A DNA stretch of 64,000 bases, from the NCBI RefSeq assembly GCF_008370045.1, contig NZ_VOBN01000006.1, positions 62,001-126,000 on the forward strand, read 5' to 3'. How positions within the stretch are numbered: position 1 is the stretch's first letter; each line of letters opens with the position of its first letter. A program made the translations under genes and the position numbers. Shown piece by piece: positions 12,554 to 24,050 of the stretch. This DNA is from Pseudomonas sp. ANT_J12. Its GTDB lineage: Bacteria; Pseudomonadota; Gammaproteobacteria; Pseudomonadales; Pseudomonadaceae. A model generated the notes under the pieces. The model saw nothing but the letters and a program-made list of their open reading frames with translations, made no database searches and was not told where the DNA came from.

Positions 12554-12955
12554 GTGAGTCAGGACTTCAGTCGGGACAAGCGTTTGCTTACGCCCCGGCA
12601 TTTCAAAGCAGTCTTTGACTCCCCTACCGGCAAGGTTCCGGGGAAAAATCTCCTGCTCCTTGCGCGCAACAACGATCTTGATCACCCCCGTCTCGGGCTG
12701 GTTATCGGGAAAAAGAGCGTAAAGCTCTCCGTCGAGCGCAATCGCCTCAAACGTCTGATGCGCGAATCGTTTCGCCTGAACCAGGATTCACTGGTCGGTT
12801 GGGACATTGTTATCGTCGCGCGCAAAGGTTTGGGGGACGTAGAAAACCCCGAATTGATTCAGCATTTCGGCAAACTCTGGAAGCGTCTGGCACGCAGCAC
12901 GCCAGTACCAGCAGTTAAAACCGAAACTGTAGGGGTAGACAGTCCTGATGCGTAA
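12554..12955 (+). CDS. rnpA: Ribonuclease P protein component
   Basis: The 133-residue basic protein binds the RNase P RNA and helps mature tRNA 5' ends. The signature [13 protein letters not shown] follows [14 protein letters not shown]. The chosen start is GTG giving [12 protein letters not shown], which fits the family. A GGAGG sequence overlaps this start codon instead of lying upstream, so initiation may depend on coupling to rpmH, which ends 16 bases earlier. An in-frame extension into rpmH exists but does not look like protein of this family. Confidence 0.93.
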   Translation: MSQDFSRDKRLLTPRHFKAVFDSPTGKVPGKNLLLLARNNDLDHPRLGLVIGKKSVKLSVERNRLKRLMRESFRLNQDSLVGWDIVIVARKGLGDVENPELIQHFGKLWKRLARSTPVPAVKTETVGVDSPDA

Positions 12956-13193
12956 ACTGGCACTCGTTCCGATCCAGTTTTATCGCTATGCCATTAGTCC
13001 CCTGATGGCCAGTCACTGTCGTTTCTACCCCAGTTGTTCCTGCTACGCGTACGAAGCCATAGAAAATCATGGCCTTCTGCGCGGTGGCTGGCTGGCCTTT
13101 CGTCGTTTAGGTCGCTGTCATCCGTGGAATCCCGGTGGTTATGACCCGGTTCCGCCTATCCCTACCTCCCGTTCTTCTTCGATGGCCGAGTAA
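12948..13193 (+). CDS. yidD: Membrane protein insertion efficiency factor YidD
   Basis: This 81-residue protein helps YidC-dependent membrane insertion. It contains the family core [17 protein letters not shown], with clustered cysteines, and [15 protein letters not shown]. It overlaps the end of rnpA by eight bases and is followed two bases later by yidC, so translation is probably coupled. AGGGG lies upstream of the ATG. Confidence 0.95.
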   Translation: MRKLALVPIQFYRYAISPLMASHCRFYPSCSCYAYEAIENHGLLRGGWLAFRRLGRCHPWNPGGYDPVPPIPTSRSSSMAE

Positions 13194-13195
13194 TC

Positions 13196-14881
13196 ATGGA
13201 TATCAAACGCACGATCCTGATCGTCGCCCTGGCAATCGTGTCCTACGTTATGGTTCTTAAATGGAACCAGGACTATGGCCAGGCTGCCCTGCCGACTCAG
13301 AATGTTGCTTCCAGTACTACCGCACCGGGCCTACCGGACACGGCGACTGGCAATAATGCTTCTGTCAGTGACGACATTCCCCGCGCCGCAAGCGATACCA
13401 GCACTGCACCTGCCGAAACTCCGGTAGCTGTCAGTAAAGACCTCATCCAGATCAAAACGGATGTGCTCAACCTGGCCATCGATCCACAAGGTGGTGATGT
13501 TGCCCAGCTGACGCTGCCGCTGTATCCGCGTCGCCAGGACCATCCGGAAATTCCATTCCAGTTGTTTGATAACGGCAACGAGCGGACTTATCTGGCCCAG
13601 AGCGGTTTGATCGGCGCCGACGGTCCGGACGCAAGTCCAACCGGTCGTCCGGTTTACGCTTCGGAGAAGAAGATTTATCAGTTGGCTGACGGTCAGGACC
13701 AATTGGTCGTGGACCTGAAGTTCAGCAAGGACGGCGTCAACTACATCAAGCGTTTCACCGTGAAACGTGGCCTGTATGACGTAACCGTTTCCTACCTGAT
13801 CGACAACGAAAGCGCCAAGCCTTGGTCCGGCGCGATGTTCGCGCAACTGAAGCGTGACGCCAGTTCCGATCCTTCTTCCAGCACGGCCACCGGCACCGCG
13901 ACTTACCTGGGCGCCGCCCTGTGGACAAGTAACGAGCCGTACAAGAAAGTGTCGATGAAGGACATGGACAAGGCTCAGCTAAAAGAAACCGTGAACGGTG
14001 GTTGGGTTGCCTGGTTGCAACACTACTTTGTGACCGCGTGGATTCCGGCGAAGGGCGAAAACAATGTCGTCCAGACCCGTAAAGACAGCAAAGGCAACTA
14101 CATCATCGGTTACACCGCTCCGGCAGTGACCGTTGCGCCAGGTGCCAAAGGTGAAATCAGCGCTGTTCTGTACGCCGGCCCGAAAAGCCAGGCTGTGCTG
14201 AAAGAGTTGTCCCCAGGTCTGGAACTGACCGTCGACTACGGCATTCTGTGGTTCATTGCCCAGCCAATCTTCTGGTTGCTGCAACATATCCACGCCATTG
14301 TCGGTAATTGGGGCTGGTCGATTATCTTCCTGACCATGCTGATCAAGGGGCTTTTCTTCCCTCTGTCGGCTGCCAGCTACAAATCCATGGCGCGCATGCG
14401 TGCAGTGGCACCGAAACTGGCATTGCTGAAAGAGCAGCATGGCGACGACCGGCAGAAAATGTCCCAAGCCATGATGGAGCTGTACAAGAAAGAGAAAATC
14501 AATCCGCTGGGCGGCTGCTTACCGATCCTGGTGCAGATGCCAGTTTTCCTTTCGCTGTACTGGGTTCTGCTGGAAAGCGTGGAAATGCGCCAAGCGCCAT
14601 TCATGCTGTGGATTACTGACCTGTCGATCAAGGACCCGTTCTTCATTCTGCCGATCATCATGGGTGCAACCATGTTTATCCAGCAGCGGTTGAACCCAAC
14701 GCCTCCGGATCCGATGCAGGCCAAGGTGATGAAGCTGATGCCAATCATCTTCACCTTCTTCTTCCTGTGGTTCCCGGCGGGTCTGGTGCTGTATTGGGTA
14801 GTCAACAACTGCCTGTCCATCAGCCAACAGTGGTACATCACGCGTAAGATCGAAGCGGCTACCAAAAAAGCCGCTGCGTAA
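13196..14881 (+). CDS. yidC: Membrane protein insertase YidC
   Basis: YidC inserts and folds inner-membrane proteins, alone or with Sec. The 561-residue protein has an N-terminal signal-anchor helix (about residues 5-22), a large periplasmic domain (about 60-340), and a C-terminal conserved domain with five membrane helices including GWSIIFLTMLIKGLFFPLS and the segment YKKEKINPLGGCLPILVQMP. The polar cytoplasmic tail ends EAATKKAAA. It is the last gene before a strong terminator. Confidence 0.97.
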   Translation: MDIKRTILIVALAIVSYVMVLKWNQDYGQAALPTQNVASSTTAPGLPDTATGNNASVSDDIPRAASDTSTAPAETPVAVSKDLIQIKTDVLNLAIDPQGGDVAQLTLPLYPRRQDHPEIPFQLFDNGNERTYLAQSGLIGADGPDASPTGRPVYASEKKIYQLADGQDQLVVDLKFSKDGVNYIKRFTVKRGLYDVTVSYLIDNESAKPWSGAMFAQLKRDASSDPSSSTATGTATYLGAALWTSNEPYKKVSMKDMDKAQLKETVNGGWVAWLQHYFVTAWIPAKGENNVVQTRKDSKGNYIIGYTAPAVTVAPGAKGEISAVLYAGPKSQAVLKELSPGLELTVDYGILWFIAQPIFWLLQHIHAIVGNWGWSIIFLTMLIKGLFFPLSAASYKSMARMRAVAPKLALLKEQHGDDRQKMSQAMMELYKKEKINPLGGCLPILVQMPVFLSLYWVLLESVEMRQAPFMLWITDLSIKDPFFILPIIMGATMFIQQRLNPTPPDPMQAKVMKLMPIIFTFFFLWFPAGLVLYWVVNNCLSISQQWYITRKIEAATKKAAA

Positions 14882-14888
14882 CTTACTC

Positions 14889-14897
14889 TGTGGATAA
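14889..14897 (-). promoter_or_regulatory. DnaA box just after yidC
   Basis: A perfect TGTGGATAA begins eight bases after the yidC TAA stop and precedes the terminator. Confidence 0.6.
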
Positions 14898-14903
14898 CCA
14901 CTC

Positions 14904-14928
14904 AAAACGCCCCCTAGTGGGGCGTTTT
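14904..14928 (+). terminator. Terminator after yidC
   Basis: The stem AAAACGCCCC/GGGGCGTTTT with a five-base loop ends in four T residues and separates yidC from mnmE. Confidence 0.88.
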
Positions 14929-14960
14929 GCTATCTGTCACTTTTGTCTGGATACCGGTTT

Positions 14961-16331
14961 ATGAGCGTTCCTCGTGAAACCATCGCCGCCGTCGCCACCG
15001 CTCAAGGTCGCGGCGGGGTGGGCATCGTCCGTATTTCCGGGCCGCTGGCGAGTGTGGCGGCCAAAGCCATCAGCGGTCGCGAACTGAAACCGCGTTACGC
15101 CCATTACGGCCCGTTCCTGAGTGAAACCGAAGAGGTACTGGACGAAGGCATCGCCTTATATTTCCCCGGGCCGAACTCGTTCACCGGCGAAGATGTGCTG
15201 GAACTCCAGGGCCACGGCGGTCCGATCGTCCTGGATATGCTGCTCAAGCGCTGCCTGGAATTGGGTTGTCGCCTGGCCCGACCGGGTGAATTCAGCGAAC
15301 GCGCCTTCCTCAACGACAAACTCGACTTGGCCCAGGCAGAGGCGATTGCCGATTTGATCGAGGCCAGTTCTGCACAGGCTGCGCGTAATGCCCTGCGTTC
15401 CTTGCAAGGTGCGTTTTCCCAGCGTGTGCATAACCTCACCGAGCAATTGATCGGTTTGCGCATCTACGTTGAAGCCGCCATCGACTTCCCGGAAGAAGAA
15501 ATCGACTTCCTCGCCGATGGCCATGTGCTGAGCATGCTCGACAAGGTCCGCGATGAATTATCCACAGTGCTGCGCGAAGCCGGGCAGGGTGCCTTGCTGC
15601 GGGACGGCATGAACGTCGTTATCGCAGGACGGCCGAACGCCGGCAAATCCAGCCTGCTCAATGCCTTGGCCGGTCGTGAAGCGGCGATTGTTACCGAGAT
15701 TGCCGGCACCACCCGGGACATTCTTCGCGAACATATCCACATCGACGGCATGCCGTTGCACGTGGTCGACACTGCAGGCCTGCGCGATACCGATGACCAG
15801 GTGGAAAAAATCGGCGTTGAGCGTGCGTTGAAAGCCATCGGCGAAGCGGATCGGGTGTTGCTGGTGGTGGATGCCACCGCGCCGGAAGCCCTGGATCCGT
15901 TTGCCCTGTGGCCAGAATTCCTCGAAACCCGGCCAGACCCGGCCAAAGTCACGCTGATCCGTAACAAGGCTGACCTGACGGGCGAAGCGATTGCCCTGGA
16001 AGTCAGCGACGATGGCCATGTCACCATCAGCTTGAGTGCCAAGTCTGCGGGCGAGGGCCTTGAGCTGCTGCGTGAACACCTCAAGACCTGCATGGGCTAC
16101 GAGCAGACCTCGGAAAGCAGCTTCAGCGCACGCCGGCGTCACCTGGAGGCGCTGCGCCATGCCAGTGCCTCCCTCGAGCACGGCCGTGCGCAGCTGACGT
16201 TGGCAGGTGCCGGCGAGCTATTGGCTGAAGATCTGCGTCAAGCGCAGCACTCTTTAGGTGAAATCACCGGCGCTTTCAGCTCCGATGACCTGTTGGGGCG
16301 GATCTTTTCCAGCTTCTGCATCGGTAAATAG
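14961..16331 (+). CDS. mnmE: tRNA modification GTPase MnmE
   Basis: MnmE, together with MnmG (encoded next), makes the 5-(carboxymethyl)aminomethyl modification at wobble U34. The 456-residue protein has the N-terminal folate-binding domain ([19 protein letters not shown]), a GTPase domain with G1 [10 protein letters not shown]2 TTRD and G3 DTAGLRD, and the C-terminal FCIGK with the catalytic cysteine. An upstream in-frame TTG adds six residues, but the ATG matches the family start. A DnaA box lies inside at 15558-15566. Confidence 0.97.
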   Translation: MSVPRETIAAVATAQGRGGVGIVRISGPLASVAAKAISGRELKPRYAHYGPFLSETEEVLDEGIALYFPGPNSFTGEDVLELQGHGGPIVLDMLLKRCLELGCRLARPGEFSERAFLNDKLDLAQAEAIADLIEASSAQAARNALRSLQGAFSQRVHNLTEQLIGLRIYVEAAIDFPEEEIDFLADGHVLSMLDKVRDELSTVLREAGQGALLRDGMNVVIAGRPNAGKSSLLNALAGREAAIVTEIAGTTRDILREHIHIDGMPLHVVDTAGLRDTDDQVEKIGVERALKAIGEADRVLLVVDATAPEALDPFALWPEFLETRPDPAKVTLIRNKADLTGEAIALEVSDDGHVTISLSAKSAGEGLELLREHLKTCMGYEQTSESSFSARRRHLEALRHASASLEHGRAQLTLAGAGELLAEDLRQAQHSLGEITGAFSSDDLLGRIFSSFCIGK

Positions 16332-16345
16332 CCCCTTCGTTGTTC

Positions 16346-16372
16346 ACAGACAGGCCATTCGTGCCTGTCTGT
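16346..16372 (+). terminator. Hairpin after mnmE (probable terminator)
   Basis: The perfect 10-bp stem ACAGACAGGC/GCCTGTCTGT with a seven-base loop lies 14 bases after the mnmE stop. The following pyrimidine run is C-rich, not a clean T run, so termination may be partial. Confidence 0.65.
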
Positions 16373-16543
16373 TCCCTCCTTTTCTGAAAACTTCCCCCAG
16401 TGCCGAACAGATTCTTTCTGCTTGAGCGGATTTCTCCTGCCCGGAAATCGTCCTTTCGACGCTTTTCTGTGAATTAAGCCCTGTGAATAACTGCCACTAA
16501 GGGCAGTTGATAACAGGGCCTGAAAACTGAAGATAAACCCCTC

Positions 16544-16552
16544 TGTGGATAA
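16544..16552 (-). promoter_or_regulatory. DnaA box in the mnmE-mnmG spacer
   Basis: Perfect TGTGGATAA on the plus strand, flanked within 120 bases by three one-mismatch boxes. Confidence 0.75.
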
Positions 16553-16881
16553 CCACCCCTTTCATCCACAGGCTTACACCGGTTATCCAAGGGCCTCCTT
16601 GGCACATGACCACAGGGTTTTGAATCTCTGTACATATTGAATATAAAGGGCTGTAGAGATCTATCCACAGAAATGGTGCTCAGTAGAAATAAACATAAAA
16701 ACAAAGATTTAATAAATTTCTCTCTTTTTAATTTCTATAACCCCGACTTCTCCACAGCTGGTTAAATTTTGTGCAAAGGGTTCTTTAGGAAGGGCGAAGT
16801 CCCTATACTTGCCGACCAGGTCCAAAAACCTGAGACCAACCTATTCCGGATTACCTAACTGAAGCAGGCACGAGGTGCGTG

Positions 16882-18780
16882 GTGGATTTCCCTTCCCGTT
16901 TTGAAGTGATCGTCATCGGCGGCGGTCATGCCGGTACCGAGGCAGCACTGGCGTCAGCACGTATGGGGGCAAAAACCCTGTTGCTGACGCATAACGTGGA
17001 AACCCTCGGTGCCATGAGTTGCAACCCTGCCATTGGCGGGATCGGCAAAAGCCACCTGGTCAAGGAAATCGACGCCCTCGGCGGCGCGATGGCCATGGCC
17101 ACCGATAAGGGGGGTATCCAGTTTCGCGTGTTGAACAGCCGCAAAGGCCCGGCCGTGCGAGCGACTCGCGCTCAAGCCGACCGGGTTTTGTACAAGGCGG
17201 CTGTCCGCGAAGCCCTGGAAAACCAGCCCAACCTGTGGATATTTCAACAAGCCGCTGATGACCTGATCGTCGAACAGGAAACGGTGCGCGGTGTTGTCAC
17301 CCAAATGGGTCTGCGTTTCTTCGCCGATTCTGTGGTGTTGACCACTGGCACCTTCCTCGGTGGACTTATCCACATTGGCATGCAGAATTATTCCGGCGGT
17401 CGCGCCGGTGATCCTCCATCGATTGCGCTGGCTCGCCGCTTGCGTGAGTTGCCGCTGCGTGTTGGTCGCTTGAAAACCGGTACGCCGCCGCGTATCGACG
17501 GCCGTTCCGTGGATTTCTCGGTGATGACCGAGCAAGCAGGCGATACGCCGATCCCGGTGATGTCGTTCATGGGCTCCAAAGAGCAGCACCCGAAACAGGT
17601 CAGCTGCTGGATTACCCACACCAACGCCCGGACCCACGAAATCATCGCCGCGAACCTCGACCGTTCGCCGATGTATTCCGATGCCGGGCTGATCGAAGGC
17701 ATCGGTCCGCGTTATTGCCCCTCGATCGAAGACAAGATCCACCGCTTTGCCGACAAGGAAAGCCATCAGGTCTTCATCGAACCGGAAGGCTTGACCACCC
17801 ACGAGCTGTACCCGAACGGTATTTCCACTTCCCTGCCATTCGACGTGCAATTGCAGATCGTGCAATCGATCCGCGGCATGGAAAACGCGCACATCGTTCG
17901 CCCGGGCTATGCCATCGAATACGACTACTTCGACCCGCGTGACCTGAAGTACAGCCTGGAAACCAAAGTGATTGGCGGTCTGTTCTTCGCCGGACAAATC
18001 AACGGCACCACCGGTTACGAAGAGGCCGGCGCCCAAGGTTTGCTGGCCGGAGCCAACGCCGCGCTGCGTGCACAGGGCAAAGACGCCTGGTGTCCGCGTC
18101 GCGACGAGGCGTACATCGGGGTGTTGGTCGATGACCTGATTACCCTGGGTACCCAGGAACCGTACCGGATGTTTACGTCCCGGGCCGAATACCGCCTGAT
18201 CTTGCGCGAAGACAACGCCGACCTGCGTCTGACCGAAAAAGGTCGCGAACTCGGTTTGGTCGATGATGCCCGTTGGGCGGCGTTCTGCAAGAAACGCGAA
18301 AGCATCGATCTGGAAGAGCAGCGCCTGAAAAGTACCTGGGTTCGCCCGGGCACCGAGCAGGGCGATGCGATTTCCGAGAAGTTCGGCACGCCGCTGACCC
18401 ACGAATACAACTTGCTCAATCTCTTGAGCCGTCCGGAAATCGACTACGCTGGTCTGATCGCCGTGACGGGCGGTGGTGCAGAAGATCCACAAGTCGCGGA
18501 ACAGGTCGAAATCAAGACCAAGTACGCTGGCTACATCGATCGCCAACAGGATGAAATCGTTCGTCTGCGGGCCAGCGAAAATACCAAGTTGCCTGTGGAT
18601 ATCGATTACACGAACATCTCCGGTCTCTCCAAAGAGATCCAGAGCAAGCTCGGTGCGACCCGTCCAGAGACGTTGGGCCAGGCGTCGCGTATCCCGGGCG
18701 TGACCCCGGCAGCGATTTCGCTGTTGATGATTCATTTGAAAAAACGCGGCGCGGGCCGTCAGTTGGAGCAAAGCGCTTGA
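16882..18780 (+). CDS. mnmG: tRNA uridine-5-carboxymethylaminomethyl modification enzyme MnmG
   Basis: MnmG (GidA) is the FAD-dependent partner of MnmE in U34 modification. The roughly 632-residue protein begins with the dinucleotide-binding motif [13 protein letters not shown] and contains [25 protein letters not shown] and the late [12 protein letters not shown] segment. Two GTG codons are adjacent; the second is given because GAGG then lies six bases upstream and the product begins MDFPSRF as in relatives. A DnaA box lies at 17366-17374. The stop overlaps the rsmG start (TTGA). Confidence 0.96.
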   Translation: MDFPSRFEVIVIGGGHAGTEAALASARMGAKTLLLTHNVETLGAMSCNPAIGGIGKSHLVKEIDALGGAMAMATDKGGIQFRVLNSRKGPAVRATRAQADRVLYKAAVREALENQPNLWIFQQAADDLIVEQETVRGVVTQMGLRFFADSVVLTTGTFLGGLIHIGMQNYSGGRAGDPPSIALARRLRELPLRVGRLKTGTPPRIDGRSVDFSVMTEQAGDTPIPVMSFMGSKEQHPKQVSCWITHTNARTHEIIAANLDRSPMYSDAGLIEGIGPRYCPSIEDKIHRFADKESHQVFIEPEGLTTHELYPNGISTSLPFDVQLQIVQSIRGMENAHIVRPGYAIEYDYFDPRDLKYSLETKVIGGLFFAGQINGTTGYEEAGAQGLLAGANAALRAQGKDAWCPRRDEAYIGVLVDDLITLGTQEPYRMFTSRAEYRLILREDNADLRLTEKGRELGLVDDARWAAFCKKRESIDLEEQRLKSTWVRPGTEQGDAISEKFGTPLTHEYNLLNLLSRPEIDYAGLIAVTGGGAEDPQVAEQVEIKTKYAGYIDRQQDEIVRLRASENTKLPVDIDYTNISGLSKEIQSKLGATRPETLGQASRIPGVTPAAISLLMIHLKKRGAGRQLEQSA

Positions 18781-19421
18781 GTTCGTTGGTCACCTCGCAA
18801 CATGCAGAAGAGTTATCCACAGGTGCTCGCCAGCTCGGTGTCACGCTGACAGAAACCCAGCATGCGTTGCTGCTGGGTTATCTGGCCCTGTTGATAAAGT
18901 GGAACAAGGCCTACAACCTGACTGCCGTGCGTGATCCGGACGAAATGGTGTCCCGTCATTTGCTCGACAGTCTGAGCATCATGTCGTTTGTGGAAAACGG
19001 CCGCTGGCTGGACGTTGGCAGCGGCGGCGGCATGCCGGGCATTCCGTTGGCCATCCTGTTTCCAGAGTCCCAAGTGACCTGCCTGGACAGCAATGGCAAG
19101 AAAACCCGCTTCCTGACCCAGGTCAAACTCGAACTCAAACTGGATAACCTGCAAGTTATCCACAGTCGCGTTGAAAGTTTCCAGCCAGAACAGCCGTTCA
19201 ACGGGATCATCTCCCGGGCGTTCAGCAGCATGGAAAACTTCAGCAACTGGACGCGCCACCTCGGCGACCGCGATACACGTTGGCTGGCAATGAAGGGCGT
19301 TCATCCCGCCGATGAGCTGGTAGCATTGCCGGCAGACTTCCACCTCGATAGCGAACACGCCCTGGCCGTACCTGGTTGCCAAGGCCAACGCCATCTGCTG
19401 ATACTGCGCCGCACGGCATGA
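18777..19421 (+). CDS. rsmG: 16S rRNA (guanine527-N7)-methyltransferase RsmG
   Basis: RsmG (GidB) methylates G527 of 16S rRNA using S-adenosylmethionine. The 214-residue protein has the helical N terminus ending [14 protein letters not shown], then SAM motif [16 protein letters not shown] and a late ISRAFSS segment. The start is TTG overlapping the mnmG stop by four bases, so translation is coupled. Two perfect DnaA boxes (18813 and 19156) lie within the gene. Confidence 0.95.
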   Translation: MSSLVTSQHAEELSTGARQLGVTLTETQHALLLGYLALLIKWNKAYNLTAVRDPDEMVSRHLLDSLSIMSFVENGRWLDVGSGGGMPGIPLAILFPESQVTCLDSNGKKTRFLTQVKLELKLDNLQVIHSRVESFQPEQPFNGIISRAFSSMENFSNWTRHLGDRDTRWLAMKGVHPADELVALPADFHLDSEHALAVPGCQGQRHLLILRRTA

Positions 19422-19439
19422 TTGGGAACACAAGCAAGA

Positions 19440-20237
19440 ATGGCTAAGGTATTCGCGATAGCGAACCAAAAGGGTGGTGTGGGCAAGACCACCACCTGCA
19501 TCAACCTCGCAGCTTCCCTGGTCGCTACCAAGCGCCGGGTGTTGTTGATCGATCTCGATCCACAGGGCAACGCCACCATGGGTAGCGGTGTGGATAAACA
19601 CGGCCTGGAAAACTCGGTCTATGACCTGTTGATCGGTGAGTGCGACCTGGCCCAGGCCATGCACTTCTCCGAGCACGGTGGTTACCAGCTGTTGCCGGCC
19701 AACCGCGATTTGACGGCGGCCGAAGTGGTGCTGCTGGAAATGCAGATGAAGGAAAGTCGCCTGCGCAGCGCATTGGCGCCGATCCGTGAAAACTACGATT
19801 ACATTTTGATCGACTGCCCGCCGTCGCTGTCGATGTTGACCCTGAACGCACTGGTCGCCGCTGACGGGGTCATTATCCCCATGCAGTGCGAGTACTTTGC
19901 GCTCGAAGGTTTGAGCGACCTTGTGGATAACATCAAGCGCATCGCCGAACTGCTGAACCCGAACCTGAAAGTCGAAGGCCTGTTGCGGACCATGTATGAC
20001 CCGCGCCTGAGCCTGATGAACGATGTCTCGGCCCAGCTCAAGGAACACTTCGGCGAACAGCTCTACGACACCGTGATTCCGCGCAACATCCGCCTGGCCG
20101 AAGCGCCAAGCTATGGCATGCCGGCGCTGGCGTACGACAAATCATCGCGTGGCGCCATCGCCTACCTGGCATTGGCGGGCGAACTGGTTCGCCGCCAGCG
20201 CAAAAACTCACGCACCGCCGCTGCTCAGGCAACTTAA
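19440..20237 (+). CDS. parA: Chromosome partitioning ATPase ParA (Soj)
   Basis: ParA is the deviant Walker ATPase that, with ParB and parS, moves the replicated origins apart. The 265-residue protein has the motif KGGVGKTT at residues 11-18 (deviant lysine Lys11), switch I DLDPQGNATMG and switch II YILIDCPPSL. The start ATG gives MAKVFAIANQ as in the family; an upstream in-frame start would add six residues. Two DnaA boxes (19589 and 19922) are inside the gene. parB follows after nine bases. Confidence 0.96.
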   Translation: MAKVFAIANQKGGVGKTTTCINLAASLVATKRRVLLIDLDPQGNATMGSGVDKHGLENSVYDLLIGECDLAQAMHFSEHGGYQLLPANRDLTAAEVVLLEMQMKESRLRSALAPIRENYDYILIDCPPSLSMLTLNALVAADGVIIPMQCEYFALEGLSDLVDNIKRIAELLNPNLKVEGLLRTMYDPRLSLMNDVSAQLKEHFGEQLYDTVIPRNIRLAEAPSYGMPALAYDKSSRGAIAYLALAGELVRRQRKNSRTAAAQAT

Positions 20238-20246
20238 GGAATCCCC

Positions 20247-21119
20247 ATGGCCGTCAAGAAACGAGGTCTCGGACGTGGACTGGATGCACTGCTGAGTGGT
20301 CCGACTGTCAGCTCGCTCGAAGAGCAAGCGGTACAAGCTGATCAGCGTGAGCTGCAGCACCTGCCCCTGGACCTGATCCAGCGCGGCAAGTACCAGCCGC
20401 GCCGGGACATGGATCCCCAGGCGCTGGAAGAGCTGGCGATGTCGATCAAGGCCCAGGGCGTCATGCAGCCGATCGTGGTTCGCCCGATTGGCAACGGTCG
20501 TTTCGAAATCATCGCCGGCGAACGCCGCTGGCGTGCCAGCCAGCAGGCCGGCCAGGAAACCATCCCGGCGATGGTGCGCGATGTGCCGGATGAAACCGCC
20601 ATCGCCATGGCGCTGATCGAGAACATCCAGCGCGAAGACCTCAATCCAATCGAAGAAGCGGTGGCCCTGCAGCGTTTGCAGCAGGAGTTCCAGCTGACCC
20701 AGCAACAGGTCGCCGAGGCTGTGGGTAAGTCCCGCGTCACCGTCGCCAATTTGCTGCGCCTGATCGCGTTGCCGGAAGTCATCAAGACCATGTTGTCCCA
20801 CGGCGACCTTGAAATGGGCCACGCACGTGCTTTACTGGGTTTGCCGGAGAATCAGCAGGTTGAGGGGGCGCGACACGTTGTCGCACGCGGGCTGACCGTG
20901 CGCCAGACTGAGGCACTGGTTCGCCAGTGGCTGAGTGGCAAACCGGAGCCTGTGGAAGCTGCAAAACCCGACCCGGATATCGCTCGACTTGAGCAGCGCC
21001 TGGCCGAGCGCCTAGGCTCTGCGGTGCAGATCCGCCACGGAAAGAAGGGCAAAGGGCAGCTGGTGATTGGTTATAACTCTCTCGACGAGCTTCAAGGTGT
21101 GCTTGCGCACATCCGCTGA
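20247..21119 (+). CDS. parB: Chromosome partitioning protein ParB
   Basis: ParB binds parS, spreads on DNA as a CTP-dependent clamp and activates ParA. The 290-residue protein starts MAVKKRGLGRGLDALL (ParA-interacting tail), has the clamp motif GERRWRAS in the N-terminal domain, ENIQREDLNP, a helix-turn-helix around QQVAEAVGKSRVTVANLLRL and a C-terminal dimerisation region. Its likely targets, two perfect parS sites, are in recF about 11.5-12 kb to the left, across oriC. Confidence 0.97.
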   Translation: MAVKKRGLGRGLDALLSGPTVSSLEEQAVQADQRELQHLPLDLIQRGKYQPRRDMDPQALEELAMSIKAQGVMQPIVVRPIGNGRFEIIAGERRWRASQQAGQETIPAMVRDVPDETAIAMALIENIQREDLNPIEEAVALQRLQQEFQLTQQQVAEAVGKSRVTVANLLRLIALPEVIKTMLSHGDLEMGHARALLGLPENQQVEGARHVVARGLTVRQTEALVRQWLSGKPEPVEAAKPDPDIARLEQRLAERLGSAVQIRHGKKGKGQLVIGYNSLDELQGVLAHIR

Positions 21120-21164
21120 AACATTTCCTCATGTAGCGCGCAGTCGGAAATCACTACCTGACAG

Positions 21165-21193
21165 TTGAATAGGGGCTGAACCGCCCCTATACT
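21165..21193 (+). promoter_or_regulatory. atp operon promoter with palindrome in the spacer
   Basis: TTGAAT (-35) and TATACT (-10) are separated by exactly 17 bases. The spacer is mostly a perfect inverted repeat TAGGGGC-6-GCCCCTA (21170-21189) reaching into the -10. It could be an operator or simply a hairpin; there is no T run after it. Confidence 0.65.
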
Positions 21194-21267
21194 CTGCGCG
21201 CATTTTGTCGGCACAAATTATGCCAAGTTATTGAATTCTGGCAGCCGACCATTGGGGAGTAAAAGTG

Positions 21268-22561
<1,294 letters not shown>

Positions 22562-22585
22562 GACCAGTCTCGACTAGTCTGATGT

Positions 22586-22607
22586 CCCACCCGGTCAAAC
22601 GGGTGGG
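22586..22607 (+). other. Hairpin in the atpB-atpE spacer
   Basis: The perfect stem CCCACCCG/CGGGTGGG with a six-base loop lies 24 bases after atpB. There is no T run, so it is more likely an mRNA stability or processing element than a terminator. Confidence 0.7.
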
Positions 22608-22680
22608 TGCCCGAACAGGGCTTATGAAACGATTTGTTTTACCGCTTTAAAATCTAAAAAACCTAAACCATACGACGTAA

Positions 22681-22951
<271 letters not shown>

Positions 22952-22953
<2 letters not shown>

Positions 22954-22975
22954 TCACTCGAACCTTCGAGTGATT
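22952..22975 (+). other. Hairpin in the atpE-atpF spacer
   Basis: An almost continuous inverted repeat AATCACTCGAA/TTCGAGTGATT (11 bp, central CC) begins at the atpE stop codon. It could protect the upstream atpE message or attenuate read-through. Confidence 0.7.
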
Positions 22976-23009
22976 GGTTTGATGTGCAACGAACGAGCGA
23001 GGTGTTGGC

Positions 23010-23480
23010 GTGAACATTAATGCAACCCTGATTGGCCAGTCCGTTGCGTTCTTCATTTTTGTACTGTTTTGCATGAAGTTCGTGTGGCCTCCGGTCATCG
23101 CGGCTTTGCACGAACGTCAGAAGAAGATCGCGGATGGACTGGACGCTGCCGCCCGAGCAGCTCGCGACCTGGAGCTGGCCCAAGATAAAGCGGGTCAGCA
23201 ACTGCGCGAAGCAAAAGCTCAGGCAGCCGAAATCATTGAGCAAGCCAAGAAACGCGGTAACCAGATTGTTGAAGAGGCTGTTGAAAAAGCCCGTATCGAC
23301 GCTGACCGTGTGAAGGTCCAGGCTCAGGCCGAGATCGAGCAGGAACTGAACAGTGTCAAAGACGCGCTGCGTGCCCAACTGGGTGCACTGGCCGTCGGCG
23401 GCGCCGAGAAGATCCTGGGTGCCACAATCGATCAAAACGCGCACGCGGAGCTGGTAAACAAACTGGCTGCTGAAATTTAA
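23010..23480 (+). CDS. atpF: F0F1 ATP synthase subunit b
   Basis: Subunit b is the peripheral stalk that links Fo to F1. The 156-residue protein has one N-terminal membrane helix (about residues 6-26) and a long charged helix rich in Ala, Glu, Lys and Gln. The start is GTG with GAGG seven bases upstream. Confidence 0.97.
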   Translation: MNINATLIGQSVAFFIFVLFCMKFVWPPVIAALHERQKKIADGLDAAARAARDLELAQDKAGQQLREAKAQAAEIIEQAKKRGNQIVEEAVEKARIDADRVKVQAQAEIEQELNSVKDALRAQLGALAVGGAEKILGATIDQNAHAELVNKLAAEI

Positions 23481-23492
23481 GCGAGGGCGATC

Positions 23493-24029
23493 ATGGCAGA
23501 ATTGACCACGTTGGCCCGACCTTACGCTAAGGCAGCCTTCGAGCACGCCCAGGCCCACCAGCAACTGGCCTCTTGGTCAGCCATGCTCGGCCTGGCTGCA
23601 GCAGTGTCGCAAGATGACACCATGCAGCGCGTGCTCAAGGCCCCGCGACTGACGAGCGCAGACAAGGCCACCACGTTTATTGACGTGTGTGGCGACAAGT
23701 TTGATGCCAAGGCACAGAACTTCATTCACGTCGTTGCCGAAAACGACCGTCTCCCGCTTTTGCCGGAGATATCCGCTCTGTTCGACCTGTACAAGGCCGA
23801 ACAAGAGAAGTCGGTAGACGTTGAAGTGACCAGTGCTTTTGCATTGAACCAAGAACAGCAAGACAAACTCGCCAAGGTTCTCAGTGCACGACTCAACCGG
23901 GAAGTGCGCCTGCAAGTCGAGGAAGACAAATCCCTTATTGGGGGCATTGTCATCCGCGCCGGCGACCTGGTTATCGATGGCTCGGTTCGCGGAAAACTCG
24001 CAAGCCTTGCCGAAGCATTGAAATCTTGA
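23493..24029 (+). CDS. atpH: F0F1 ATP synthase subunit delta
   Basis: Delta caps F1 and joins it to the b stalk. The 178-residue protein begins [19 protein letters not shown] and ends with the family motif [22 protein letters not shown]. It lies 12 bases after atpF. Confidence 0.97.
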   Translation: MAELTTLARPYAKAAFEHAQAHQQLASWSAMLGLAAAVSQDDTMQRVLKAPRLTSADKATTFIDVCGDKFDAKAQNFIHVVAENDRLPLLPEISALFDLYKAEQEKSVDVEVTSAFALNQEQQDKLAKVLSARLNREVRLQVEEDKSLIGGIVIRAGDLVIDGSVRGKLASLAEALKS

Positions 24030-24050
24030 GTTTGAAGGGGCAGCAGAGCA

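Larger units (their letters stand above)
16332..16881. other. DnaA-box and AT-rich spacer upstream of mnmG (second origin-like region)
   Basis: This 550-base gap has no gene. It holds a hairpin after mnmE, a perfect DnaA box at 16544, one-mismatch boxes at 16482 (TGTGAATAA), 16562 (TCATCCACA) and 16661 (CTATCCACA), and an AT-rich tract at about 16687-16745. That tract shares a TTTATTTCTATA-like element with oriC (12235 and 16727). Pseudomonas is known to have DnaA-box clusters upstream of both dnaA and gidA (mnmG). A TATACT -10 for mnmG lies at 16804. Function as an origin is inferred. Confidence 0.65.

Noticed and set aside
16954..18771. 605-codon minus-strand frame opposite mnmG
   Set aside because: It is a complete shadow of mnmG with no recognisable domain.
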